A DNA stretch of 64,000 nt from the NCBI GenBank assembly GCA_013407085.1, contig JACCGJ010001929.1, positions 124,001 through 188,000 on the forward strand. The letters are read 5' to 3'. This stretch comes from Atriophallophorus winterbourni. Lineage: Eukaryota; Platyhelminthes; Trematoda; Plagiorchiida; Microphallidae. Within the stretch, counting starts at the first letter, position 1; the number at the start of each line of letters is the position of its first letter. The translations under genes and the position numbers were made by a program. Under the pieces are notes generated by a model, which was not told where the DNA came from, searched no databases, and was given only the letters and a program-made list of their open reading frames with translations. Shown here in pieces: positions 55,451-64,000 of the stretch.

Positions 55451-56095
55451 GAGGGAAAACACATTCACGAGTAGGGAGACACTGCATGAATTGTTGTTGA
55501 TCTATTTCATGCATAGCCCACCTTGTAATATGCAGATAACAGATCAAAAATGTTATTAATTAGATGCTGCAGCTGAAATAAGTAGAATTGCACATCCAAG
55601 ATAACAGTAACAATGAAAATTCTACATAGCGCGGGCTTCTGTGTACGGAAGTCCTCTGAAGTCTCACTACCATATCGTTTAATTGCATGTATGTCTCTGG
55701 TCCTGAGTGATCGGACATTATCTTAACCCACGCGCGGCCATGATTGTGTGACACTTGGCTATCTAACCGACACAGTGGAATGAGATTCATAAAGATACCG
55801 AAAGCCCGGTCAAGGCTCACCAGTTGAAGCGTGAACATTTAGCATATTTAAGGAAACTTTTACGGTATGAAGAGGACTGAATGAGATTCCAGTATGTCAT
55901 TCTACTTGGTATAAAACGATGCTTTTCATAGCTAGCTGCTAAAATTAATATAAATGCTTCTGATGACATTATATTCCGATTGATATCAATTCCCACAATG
56001 TTGGGTTATACGGACATTGAAAATAGTGAATTTTAGGGGCTCCTGGATAGGAAGACATAACGCGCGTGCTATGTGCAATGCATGATCGACATTGA
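55451..56095. other. Stretch without recognised gene
   Basis: Short frames on both strands only; nothing supported. Confidence 0.4.
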
Positions 56096-56320
56096 ACATA
56101 GGTATGCATGTATGCAAGCACAAGCCTGATCCAGGATAAGTTTCCCAGTCATAGACTGCACATGGGCTAAGATACTGTCAAGTTGCCGGGTCCTAGACAG
56201 ATATGAGATAGAAATGGCAGAGACTTCAACGTGTTTCATCATGCAGCTCACTAGCGATGGCCAAGCAATTTAGCACAGTGCTAGCCGCACAGCACATAAG
56301 TACTGTACGATTGAACATCG
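56096..56320 (-). repeat. Short interspersed repeat, copy 6 (minus)
   Basis: Near full-length: AAGCCTGATCCAGGATAAGT, TAGACTGCACATGGGCTAAG, CAGATATGAGATAGAAATGG, then GATGGCCAAGCAATTTAGCA. Confidence 0.75.
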
Positions 56321-56981
56321 GTGCTCATAGGGCACATGGCGAGAAATGAAAATGATTTAAAACCTCAAATTAGTCAAATGATACCATAACCACATGTAAA
56401 GAAGAACAGAGAGGGGGGATGTAAAACTATATGAATCCAACCAACTAACGCAAAGGAAGATTAACATGCCCCAAATTTAGCTCCAAATGAGACGGCTAAT
56501 TACAATATCACACCCTGAGCATGGATTCAATTTACTGAAAATGGTTAAATGATTTTGAATATTTTTCCGTGAAAGCATTCGACTGAGAAATATTTCGAAA
56601 GCAGAAGCTCGGTTTCACTGTAATTCAATCCCATTTATGCCCAAGTGATAAGCAAACAAGCAGGCCTATTATATTAGGCTTGGGAATTATGAGTACCGAA
56701 CGATCGAAATAGGCAACTTTATGTGGTTTCTAAGATTTTGCTCAAACGACTGGAAGCGAAAACCTAGCATGATCTAAGATATACCATAACATATCCGAAG
56801 TATTCGAGAGAAGCTAGCGGTTACTCTTTTACCACTACGATAAACCTTATGGAACCATTTAAAAAGTATCCGTGAACAAAGTAAAATCATTAAACATAAA
56901 ATACAACTGCATTTGAAGAAATGTACAGGTAAAATGACAGGGAACAAACGGAAGAAAGACTTCAAATCGGTTTCCAGACGA
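56321..56981 (-). other. 3' flank of PAIP1-like gene
   Basis: Expected 3' UTR of the minus-strand gene. No repeat or gene recognised; no perfect AATAAA on the minus strand was picked out close to the stop. Confidence 0.4.
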
Positions 56982-57926
56982 TTAACACGGATTAAATTGA
57001 TTCGTTTCTTTCAAAAACTGTTCATAAGATTCAGTGGCTTCGTCATCCAAATATCCCGTGCTAGAGTCAAAACTATCTGACGAGACGGGCAAGCTTGATT
57101 GGGCGAAATTGGATAGTTGATTTTCAGACAGTAGTAACTGAAGAGCCGCTGAGCGAAGTAGCTTAAGTGGAAGTTTCTCGTCTATGAGTAGTGTTCTTAG
57201 ATTGCTAAACATGGCGCTCCAGAGAGTAGATAATTGTGCTCCAACCTCATATTGACCAGCGTTACCATTTTGACTCCAAGATCCATTCAAAATGGAAGTG
57301 TTAATGTTGGCCAACAGACAATTGATATGGGTTAAACACTGGGAAAGTACTTCGAATCCGAAATAAACAAGGCCAATCCAATCGTTTTGAGAAAATATCG
57401 TCATCGGATCGTAACGAGGATCAGAATCATCTGGCCCGACAGATCTATCATAATTTAACTGCATGCGAAATATGCCATCTAACACCTGGCAGAGATTCAC
57501 ACACGGCTGGGAAGGAGGAGGACAAATGCGTTCAGCGTCAGCATCCGATGAATTCAAACGAGTGATTAACAGTCTCAGAATGGACAAAACACCAAACAAT
57601 CGGTCAAGCCCGCGAGGGGTGATTGTTTGAAGAGCATCGCCTGCTTCCTCACGCGGTGCTGAATTGAAAGACGGTTGATTGACTGATTGAGTAAACAAAG
57701 TTTGCATGTTGTTTTCTGCTATTGCTTGATTGCTGATTACATAAATGCCGTCGATAAAACCCGCATCGAGTTCAGTGCGTTGGTGATCCAACACGATGCT
57801 TCTTAATTTCATAAAGAAACGAAAGCCAATTGACGACCTGTCTCTGTTGATCGAAATCGCCTCTGATAATATTTCTCCTACCAAGCGAGAGCTGTTGACA
57901 CTGTCCGATGAAACCACTTGATAAAG
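56982..57926 (-). CDS. PAIP1-like: PAIP1-like protein, last exon with MIF4G-like domain
   Basis: The exon begins after the acceptor CCTTTTATGATCAG and codes 314 residues in phase 0, ending FNPC and TAA. Its start, LYQVVSSDSVNSSRLVGEIL and SSIGFRFFMKLRSIVLDHQR TELD, follows the pattern of the PAIP1 MIF4G N-terminus (LYxQ...ARLCNYL...FRxLLLxRCRTE). The middle is helical, with GLDRLFGVLSILRLLITRLN, FGFEVLSQCLTHINCLLANI and DEKLPLKLLRSAALQLLLSE, as in HEAT-type folds. The end, GYLDDEATESYEQFLKETNQ, parallels the acidic PABP-binding C-terminus of PAIP1. PAIP1 links poly(A)-binding protein to eIF4A/eIF3 and stimulates translation in the cytoplasm. Divergent; the call relies on the PAM2 exon upstream and end-to-end pattern. 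Confidence 0.65.
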   Translation of the reverse strand, partial: LYQVVSSDSVNSSRLVGEILSEAISINRDRSSIGFRFFMKLRSIVLDHQRTELDAGFIDGIYVISNQAIAENNMQTLFTQSVNQPSFNSAPREEAGDALQTITPRGLDRLFGVLSILRLLITRLNSSDADAERICPPPSQPCVNLCQVLDGIFRMQLNYDRSVGPDDSDPRYDPMTIFSQNDWIGLVYFGFEVLSQCLTHINCLLANINTSILNGSWSQNGNAGQYEVGAQLSTLWSAMFSNLRTLLIDEKLPLKLLRSAALQLLLSENQLSNFAQSSLPVSSDSFDSSTGYLDDEATESYEQFLKETNQFNPC

Positions 57927-58159
57927 CTGATCATAAAAGGAGGCGCAAAAGGTTAAGACGGTATGTAAGACTATAAACCAATACGTGTGATTTATTGTTA
58001 TATTTACAATAATAGAGTTTAGATGTTTGGTGAAAGCTAAATTGCAGGAGTGGTATTAAACAGAGGGGAAAACTCAATGTAGTTAGCATAAAAATCGAAT
58101 GTAATGCGAACTAAAACAAAGTAGGTCAAAATCGTAGTTATATAGATGGGCACAATGAC

Positions 58160-58260
58160 AGATTTGTCTAGGCGTGGGCAACTTGACAGTATCTTAGCCC
58201 ACGTGCAGTCTATGACTGTGCGACACTGCTTGAATATGACTTGTGATTTGATACATGTAC
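58160..58260 (+). repeat. Short interspersed repeat, copy 7 (plus arm of inverted pair)
   Basis: GTCTAGGCGTGGGCAACTTG, ACAGTATCTTAGCCCACGTG and GACTTGTGATTTGATAC. It lacks the 5' part and faces copy 8 across about 35 bp. Confidence 0.75.
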
Positions 58261-58289
58261 ATACACACCTCTAATCCACGGGTAGTGAA

Positions 58290-58490
58290 TGAATGAACGC
58301 ACAAGCCGGATCCAGGCAAAGTGCCGTACAGTCAGAGACTGCACGTGGGCTAAGATACTGTCAGGTTGCCCAGGCCTAGACAGATATGAGAAAGAAAATA
58401 GAAATGGCAGTGAGACTCCAGCCTGTTTCAGCATGCAGCTCACCGCCGATGGCCAATCAATTTAGCACTATGTTAGCCGCGCAGCACAGA
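58290..58490 (-). repeat. Short interspersed repeat, copy 8 (minus arm of inverted pair)
   Basis: CAAGCCGGATCCAGGCAAAG, GTCAGAGACTGCACGTGGGC, TTGCCCAGGCCTAGACAGAT, then full tail to CAATTTAGCA and CAGCACAGAAATGC. It is the complement of copy 7, so the pair could form a hairpin of about 95 bp. Confidence 0.8.
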
Positions 58491-58714
58491 AATGCTGTAG
58501 AGTTAAAATCTCTGTTTTTAATCAGGTTTGATGTGTTAAATTATCAGCATCATCATGAAGCACAAGATTGGAGCCAGACAAATTGCCAAGCCATACGAAG
58601 CAGGAAAGGCAGATAAGCAACCGCATGAAAAACAGGAAAGCGGAATATGCTAAAGCAAATGTGTAAAAAGCAGCTTATTTTTGTAGTTTCACTGCATGCG
58701 ATTTTCTGTTTTTT

Positions 58715-59770
58715 TTAATTAAATATAATATGATAATACCATACCGGATAAAAGATTAGGACACATAGTAAAATACACTGGCACCACTGACTTCGGTTTG
58801 CAGCGGTTTCGAGCCAATTATTAGTTGGATCTTTTGGACCCCACCAAGGCAAATGAATACGACCTACTGAGACAAGCACTGTGGTGCGTTTCTTCATCCT
58901 AACGCACCACTTCATGGACTGGCCACCTGATCGTTGCTCCCGGCTTCTACCAGGTTCTGCAAATAATGCGCGGTATGGGAAACGGTGATGAGACATTCTT
59001 AAAACATGTCCTAACAATCGCAATGTGCAAGCGTCAGAATTTCTCAGTCCTTGGCCTCTTGGTCCTAACACCCGCTGGCAGACATCTATATTTGTAACGC
59101 GATGCTGCCACCGAATGCGAGCAATCCTACGCGGGCCACTGGTGTCAAAAACAGAAAGTCGATGGATATCTCCCACTCGGATAGACCAGGTTTCGCAGCC
59201 ATAAAGTAGTGTAGCACGCACCACTGCGTACGTTATGCGCAAGCACATGTCATACCTTTAAGCTTCAAGTGCCAGGCATTCCAGGGCTTGTTGCATTGAG
59301 CCCAATCTCCCAGAGGTGCGATGTCATCCGCATAGTCTAGTCTAGCCCACCAGAACAGCTAAAGCTTTCCTTAGGGCATCGTCGATCACGAAGTTAAAAG
59401 GGACCAGCGTGAAGAGTGAAGATTTGATCTATACACCCTCGACCGGCACGAAACCCAGTTTGCTGCTCGCGGATTTGCTCTTCAGGTTTGGTAGTCGACC
59501 GATGAAGCAGGATGGAGGCCAGTATTTTAGGAGCTACTGAAATGAGACCGATACCCCGAAGATTTTAACAGGAATCGCGCCGTCCCTTTTGAAAATTTCC
59601 ATCGAATCACAAGCTGCGTTTAAGTTCATTTGTTACGCGTTTACTGCATTCAGGGCCAGATATTTGAGAATTGTGAATTCCAAGGGACCTTAAACCTGAT
59701 AGTGTGATATCACATTCAGATATTTGGTTTTCCGCATGAACCCCACTCTACCTTTATTCGTAATTCGCAC
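58715..59770 (-). mobile_element. RTE-like LINE copy 2, RT palm remnant to C-terminus
   Basis: Minus-strand frame 59248-58715: VVRATLLYGCETWSIRVGDI, HRLSVFDTSGPRRIARIRWQ, RVLGPRGQGLRNSDACTLRL, LGHVLRMSHHRFPYRALFAE, the standard C-terminal region of trematode RTE/SR2-type endonuclease-RT. Further upstream (59640-59250) decayed palm sequence (around VPFNFVIDDALRKAL) is visible. Confidence 0.75.
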
Positions 59771-62640
59771 ACAGCATCATCATAGACAGCATTACACCGG
59801 TATCACGTACCGAATGCTTAACTGCCACACAACCATGAAAAAGTAAAATCCTAAAAGATGGGGAAGGGTGGAACTGAAATAGTTACGGATTCTATAGGAG
59901 TAAGCACAAACAAACTGGGAAGAGATGCCTACACCTCGAATGGAACATGCATTCAAACAAGTTTCATGAACGAGTAGAGCGAAATCAGCATGGCAGCTTC
60001 CTTGCGGCTTTCACTGTCATGCATCATAACAAGCTTTTCTGGTCACTCTGCTTGACAACATACAAGGTTAAGCAAACACTCCAAGAAGATGCTTAGTTCA
60101 AGCCCGCCATTAAACACCGTTTAGGGACATATCTTGAAGCGTAACTAGCCATTGCGATATCTGATACAGCCTGAAAGACGTGCTGTGGCGACTTTGGAAA
60201 GGTTACTAGTAAGGTTTTTAATTGCCTATGCCACGTGACGGTTTGGTCACCACGAGATTTACGCCAATCAGGAAGTGGCGTCGCAAAAAGAATCCGTTTC
60301 GGAAGTCGGTGATCCGGCATCCGTAAAACGTGGCTCAACCAGCGTAACCTATGAAAATTGATCTGCTTCTCTATATCAACATTACTACCCAACAACTTAT
60401 TTCAGAGAGCATCGGTGCGTATGCGATTGTAATAGCTAACTCATAGAATGTTGCGGAGACGCTGAACGTGTTCTTTACGTAAGGTTTCACACCCATACAG
60501 TAACACAGCAAGAACTGTCGCTTTATAGACTCTACCCTTGAGTAACAGACAGCCCTTAAAGACGACAGAGGTGACCTAGGTTGCGGAATGCTACGATCGC
60601 TTGAGAAATGCGTGCATAGACCTCGTCTAACGATGCAGAATTATTGATACAACTACCGAGATACGTAGAACGATCTACAATTTCAAGCACCTGATTGTCA
60701 AGTAATAACGTGCTGTTTGATAAATCGATGTCCAGCAGCAGAACACTGCACTTAGAGGCTGCAAAACGCATTCCAAATGCGGGAAAAAATACTAGCTTGT
60801 TCAGCATCGCCTGTGCATCTGTGTACGAGTCGAAGAGCAGAACTATATCATCAACATACTCCAAGTCGAGAAGCTTGCTGCCTGGCATTATGTGAACTCC
60901 GAAAGCTGGGGCTCCGTCGCTGCATAATTCCATGATGGCATCAATTACAATATTGAACAAAAACGGAGAAATCGGACATCCTTGTGGGACGCCACTTGTG
61001 GTGTGGAATTTGGGTGAGTTCATTGTAAACCCTAACGCATCCGGATGCATGAGTATAGAATGCGCGTAGTATGGTGACATACTTTTGTGGAACGACTTTG
61101 CACAGCAAGGCGTTAAACAGGACATTTCGATCGACTGAATCAAATGCTCCTCAGGAGTCTAAAAAGATGGCTATTGTCGGCTATCCATAAGTGTGCCGCA
61201 GTTCTAAGATCCGTTGAAGAGTATAAATGTGGTCGACACAGCCTCTGCCAGCCAGCTTGCTGCTCTCGGATTTGTGATTCTCATGCGATGTTAACCTTCG
61301 AAGACGTGGGCGCTAATAATCTCGTAATGATGGGAGTAAGACTTATCCCACGGTGATTAAAGCATGAACTTCGCACACCAATTTTAAATATAGGTATGAT
61401 AACCGATTCGATCCAACTCTGAGGGACGGATTCTGACAACCACACTTCACGGAGGAGATCGCCTAATGTGCTGATTAGGTCTTGGCCACCTTCTTTGAAC
61501 AAAACATGCGGTGTCATCTGGGCCAGCAGCTTTGAATCGTTTCATGGATTCGATGCATGCTTTAATTTCTAAATCATTAGGGGGATCTACGCTAACAGAC
61601 CAAGGATCACACTGCATCAAATGAGGGAATGATTCTGTTGCAGGCGACCAGCTGAATTGTTCTTCAAAATGTTCGGCCCAGCGCGAAAGGCGGTGATTCT
61701 TATTAGTGATAAGAGCACCGTCTATTTCAGCGATAGTCTCACTCACTCCTTTTTTCGTAGGCCCGGTCGATCGAATACGTTGGAAGAGTTTTCGCACGTT
61801 ACCCGCATTATTTGCTATTTCCATTTCTTCGACCTTATTTAGCCACCACTTTTCTGTCTAGTCTTAAGCTCCGTTTAAGTTCATTCCTCACGCGTCTACG
61901 CTCTGTATTGTGTCCAGGACCATGAGGTATTTGGCGTCGCTGGTGAATAATTTCTATAGAGCGCTGTGAACTCCAGTGGGACTTTTTGGTTGATCGTGTA
62001 GTCTCACAGGCTGTTATTGCGGCGACTCGCATAATTCCTGTTATTTTGTTCCACCTTTCATCGGCAGTTGCACACAGAGCAACTGGGAGTGAGTTACTTA
62101 AGGTGGTCCTATAAATGTCTTGAACGGCAGTCCTCAATGCAAAACTCTATAGCGGACACTTATGGCGATATGGTCGATTTGGGCCGATGGTTGGCTTCCA
62201 TCCGGCTAGCGCCATGTGGCACATTGACATCTTTTATGGCGAAAGGAAGTGCTGCTAATGAATAATCGAGATAGTGCACAGAATTGTATAAACCGTAGAC
62301 CATTTTCTGTGCGTTGGTCTTCAAGACCAAACACACCACCTTATTGTGATTCAGATGTATCTAAGCTACCCAGTGTGGCATTCATATCGCCCGCTAAGAC
62401 AACAATGTCGGAGCGTTTGGCACGGAGCGCAAGAGCATAAAGATCGTCGTAGAACGCATTTTTCTCGTCGTCGAAATTGGTGTTAGTCGGGGCGCAAGTT
62501 GCTACAATAAACAAGCATTTCTGATTAGAAGATTTTGAGTTTGGTCTAATATTCGTGGCTAGTCTAACTGTGCACATCCTGCTATTACAAGGAATCCAAT
62601 CGATTAGACTGGATTCGGCACTATACTAACACACGACTCC
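59771..62640 (-). mobile_element. RTE-like LINE copy 1, endonuclease plus RT, broken
   Basis: From right to left: endonuclease 62577-62341 (CLFIVATCAPTNTNFDDEKN, RAKRSDIVVLAGDMNATLGS); linker 62137-61835 (ARNELKRSLRL-type); RT fingers 61824-61281 (ANNAGNVRKLFQRIRSTGPT, HRLSRWAEHFEEQFSWSPAT, FKAAGPDD); RT palm 61143-60556 (FHTTSGVPQGCPISPFLFNI, LLDLEYVDDIVLLFDSYTDA with intact YVDD, FGMRFAASKCSVLL, STYLGSCINNSAS); C-terminus 60395-60093 (INFHRLRWLSHVLRMPDHRL). Frames are broken at least four times. It is less decayed than the sister copy at 33351-36150. Confidence 0.8.
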
Positions 62641-62879
62641 TGAAATAGCAGCTACAGAATGAGCTAGGGATGTACAAAAACCATCACGTAATGTTTCAGC
62701 ATGACAATAGCCCACAATCTGAATCATAGGTATTGAGGACAGTTGAGTCCGGGAGTTGTGCCTAAGAAACGCGCCTTCTGAGAAAGTTGGCATTCCACTG
62801 CACTCGTTTTCAGAAATGATAACTATATCCTTCCTTTGTTCACAGCTAACAAAATTGTGTAACTACCCTTAAAAATAAT

Positions 62880-62975
62880 CCTAAGGTTACAGCTACAGTA
62901 CCAGACAGTAATATCGCCCACATGCAGTCTCTAACTGTGTGGCACTTTGCCTGGATCAGGCTTGTGCTTTCATAC
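62880..62975 (+). repeat. Short interspersed repeat, copy 9 (plus arm of inverted pair)
   Basis: CCACATGCAGTCTCTAACTG, TGGCACTTTGCCTGGATCAG and GCTTGTGCTTTCATACC. Faces copy 10 directly. Confidence 0.7.
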
Positions 62976-62984
62976 CATCATACC

Positions 62985-63160
62985 ATACCACGGGCATGGC
63001 CCAGGCAATATGGCGCACAATCAAACCGCACGCCGGCTAAGATCCTGTAAGGTTGCCGAGGCCAAGATAGATATGAGAAATATTGATAATGATACTCCAC
63101 CGTTTCTGTATGTAGCTCAATGCCGGTCGCAAATCAATTTAGCACATAATTAGCTGGACA
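62985..63160 (-). repeat. Short interspersed repeat, copy 10 (minus arm of inverted pair)
   Basis: GGCCCAGGCAATATGGCGCA, GGCTAAGATCCTGTAAGGTT, GATAGATATGAGAAAT and CAATTTAGCACATAATTAGC. More diverged than copy 8. Confidence 0.65.
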
Positions 63161-63377
63161 GTATAGCATAGCTGAAGAAGTGTAATGTTTACAAAGACAT
63201 CATAGCATGTTTGATCCGTTTGCAGTGTCATAAGCTTATCTAACTACATGTTATGAACTATCGATCGACTGATTAGTAATTACGAAACAGAAAGAGAAAC
63301 ATGCATGTAGGAATTTTACTGATGTATCAAAAGATAAATCTTGAATAATTTGCAAGAAACTAAGTCGCAAAAATTAC

Positions 63378-63527
63378 CAGATTTAGTTGGGATTGAAAAT
63401 TTTTCCCATTGCTTTCAAATATTGGTTCAACCATATCTCGCAAACGATTCAACGCACTTTGTTTGGTCGAATTTTTCGATGGAATAAATTCTGCAGCGGA
63501 TGCATCAAGAGTTGATTTGGATAACAT
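63378..63527 (-). CDS. PAIP1-like: PAIP1-like protein, first exon with PAM2 motif
   Basis: Exactly 150 bp from ATG (63527-63525) to a GTAATT donor, 50 codons, phase 0, matching the phase-0 start of the exon at 57926. Residues 6-16 read TLDASAAEFIP, a clear PAM2 motif (L-x-x-x-A-x-E-F-x-P), the peptide that docks on the MLLE domain of poly(A)-binding protein. The rest is LNRLRDMVEPIFESNGKNFQ, similar in character to the PAIP1 segment between PAM2 and MIF4G. TTATCAG lies immediately before the ATG, a splice acceptor with no upstream coding exon available other than the neighbouring V-ATPase gene. This suggests a trans-spliced mRNA whose start codon follows the leader directly. Confidence 0.75.
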
Positions 63528-63682
63528 CTGATAATTTGTCTATAATATATGAGAAACTGGTTAAAAGTTTACCACAGCAATTGCATCAAATACTAAAAGT
63601 TAAAAGCAATTCGAACGTGTATTGATGAAAATCAAATCACAATGAAAAATTATTATGCATTTCGTTCGTAACAGTGTGTTTA
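63528..63682 (-). promoter_or_regulatory. Intercistronic region with probable spliced-leader acceptor
   Basis: Only 155 bp separate the V-ATPase F stop from the PAM2-exon ATG on the same strand. It ends in a pyrimidine-containing tract and TTATCAG against the ATG. No perfect AATAAA was seen. Too short for a separate promoter in most genomes; flatworms are known to trans-splice polycistronic transcripts. Confidence 0.5.
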
Positions 63683-64000
63683 TCAGCGAAAATCTTCAGC
63701 AGAAAACAGTCCCTTGGCTCTCTTCAATATGGTGTCCTTGCTAGCATCGTAAGGAAAATCTTTGCTTGGGATTTCCAAAATAGCAGGTATTGCCTCGGTT
63801 CGTGAGTCAATTAGGTGCCGGATCATTTCTGCAAAGTTTTGAACAATCAATATAATTGCGATATCATCGCGGCAAACGAAAGACTTAAAGGCTTCTTCAA
63901 TATCAGCAAGCGACGTTTCTTTGTTAACAACAAAAAAATTGGGACGTCGGCTTCTATCCAATTCACCTATACCACCAAGCAAAAACCCAGTGCACGTATC
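63683..64000 (-). CDS. ATP6V1F: V-type proton ATPase subunit F, 3' exon (5' end outside window)
   Basis: 105 codons up to the stop at 63685-63683, open to the window edge. [79 protein letters not shown] and [15 protein letters not shown] match the highly conserved subunit F of the V1 sector from end to end; only about 14 N-terminal residues are missing. Subunit F sits on the central rotor stalk with subunit D and couples ATP hydrolysis to proton pumping in endomembranes and plasma membrane. The frame at 63982 is internal; the true ATG is upstream. Confidence 0.95.
   Translation of the reverse strand, partial: DTCTGFLLGGIGELDRSRRPNFFVVNKETSLADIEEAFKSFVCRDDIAIILIVQNFAEMIRHLIDSRTEAIPAILEIPSKDFPYDASKDTILKRAKGLFSAEDFR

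Larger units (their letters stand above)
57927..63377 (-). other. Intron of PAIP1-like gene, filled with retroelements
   Basis: 5.45 kb between a GTAATT donor at 63377 and the acceptor at 57927. It contains two RTE-like LINE pieces in the gene's own orientation and two inverted pairs of the short interspersed repeat. A small additional coding exon cannot be excluded. Confidence 0.6.

Noticed and set aside
1..64000. CRISPR array, bacterial operons or prophage
   Set aside because: No regularly spaced repeats with unique spacers, no prokaryotic genes; all supported genes are eukaryotic with introns or retrogene-like.

Overview
The window is eukaryotic: coding blocks are split by GT-AG introns, no operons of bacterial type occur, and most of the sequence is decayed non-LTR retrotransposon. 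Abundant CR1-like and RTE-like LINE relics, two LINE 3' tail types (TTGAATC-rich and ATTCATTT-rich), a BEL/Pao gag and ribozyme-bearing repeats fit a digenean flatworm genome. That assignment is an inference from repeat content and style; no species marker was seen.

Layout. 1-1540 holds the 5' end of a BEL/Pao-type LTR retrotransposon on the minus strand. 1556-4040 holds broken LINE pieces. 4330-13460 is a head-to-tail stack of three related CR1-like copies (plus strand), the last interrupted by a 241-bp tandem repeat carrying hammerhead-ribozyme motifs. 14391-16418 is a small LTR-flanked element (exact 186-bp terminal repeats, 4-bp target duplication) without a polymerase. 18979-19340 is a second hammerhead-repeat insertion, beside an RTE fragment that has itself been hit by a short interspersed repeat. 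21107-32242 contains plus-strand exons of an immunoglobulin-domain protein, with a Cys-rich and Ser/Pro-rich C-terminal part; its introns host a LINE, a 540-bp repeat and a third hammerhead locus. 32800-36150 is an RTE-like LINE (minus). 39200-50450 is a second dense LINE field on both strands.

Two full-length, intronless, PP1-like phosphatase genes lie on the plus strand at 37112-38416 and 51535-52656. Both share loss of the same catalytic metal ligands, so they look like old duplicates of one ancestor that had already become a probable pseudophosphatase.

At the right edge, on the minus strand, the last exon of V-ATPase subunit F (63683-64000) is followed after only about 155 bp by the ATG-bearing first exon of a PAIP1-like translation factor (PAM2 motif, 63378-63527), whose MIF4G-like last exon is at 56982-57926. 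The tight same-strand spacing, with AG immediately before the ATG, suggests a transcript pair resolved by spliced-leader trans-splicing. The 5.45-kb PAIP1-like intron is filled by RTE LINEs flanked on each side by inverted pairs of a short repeat.
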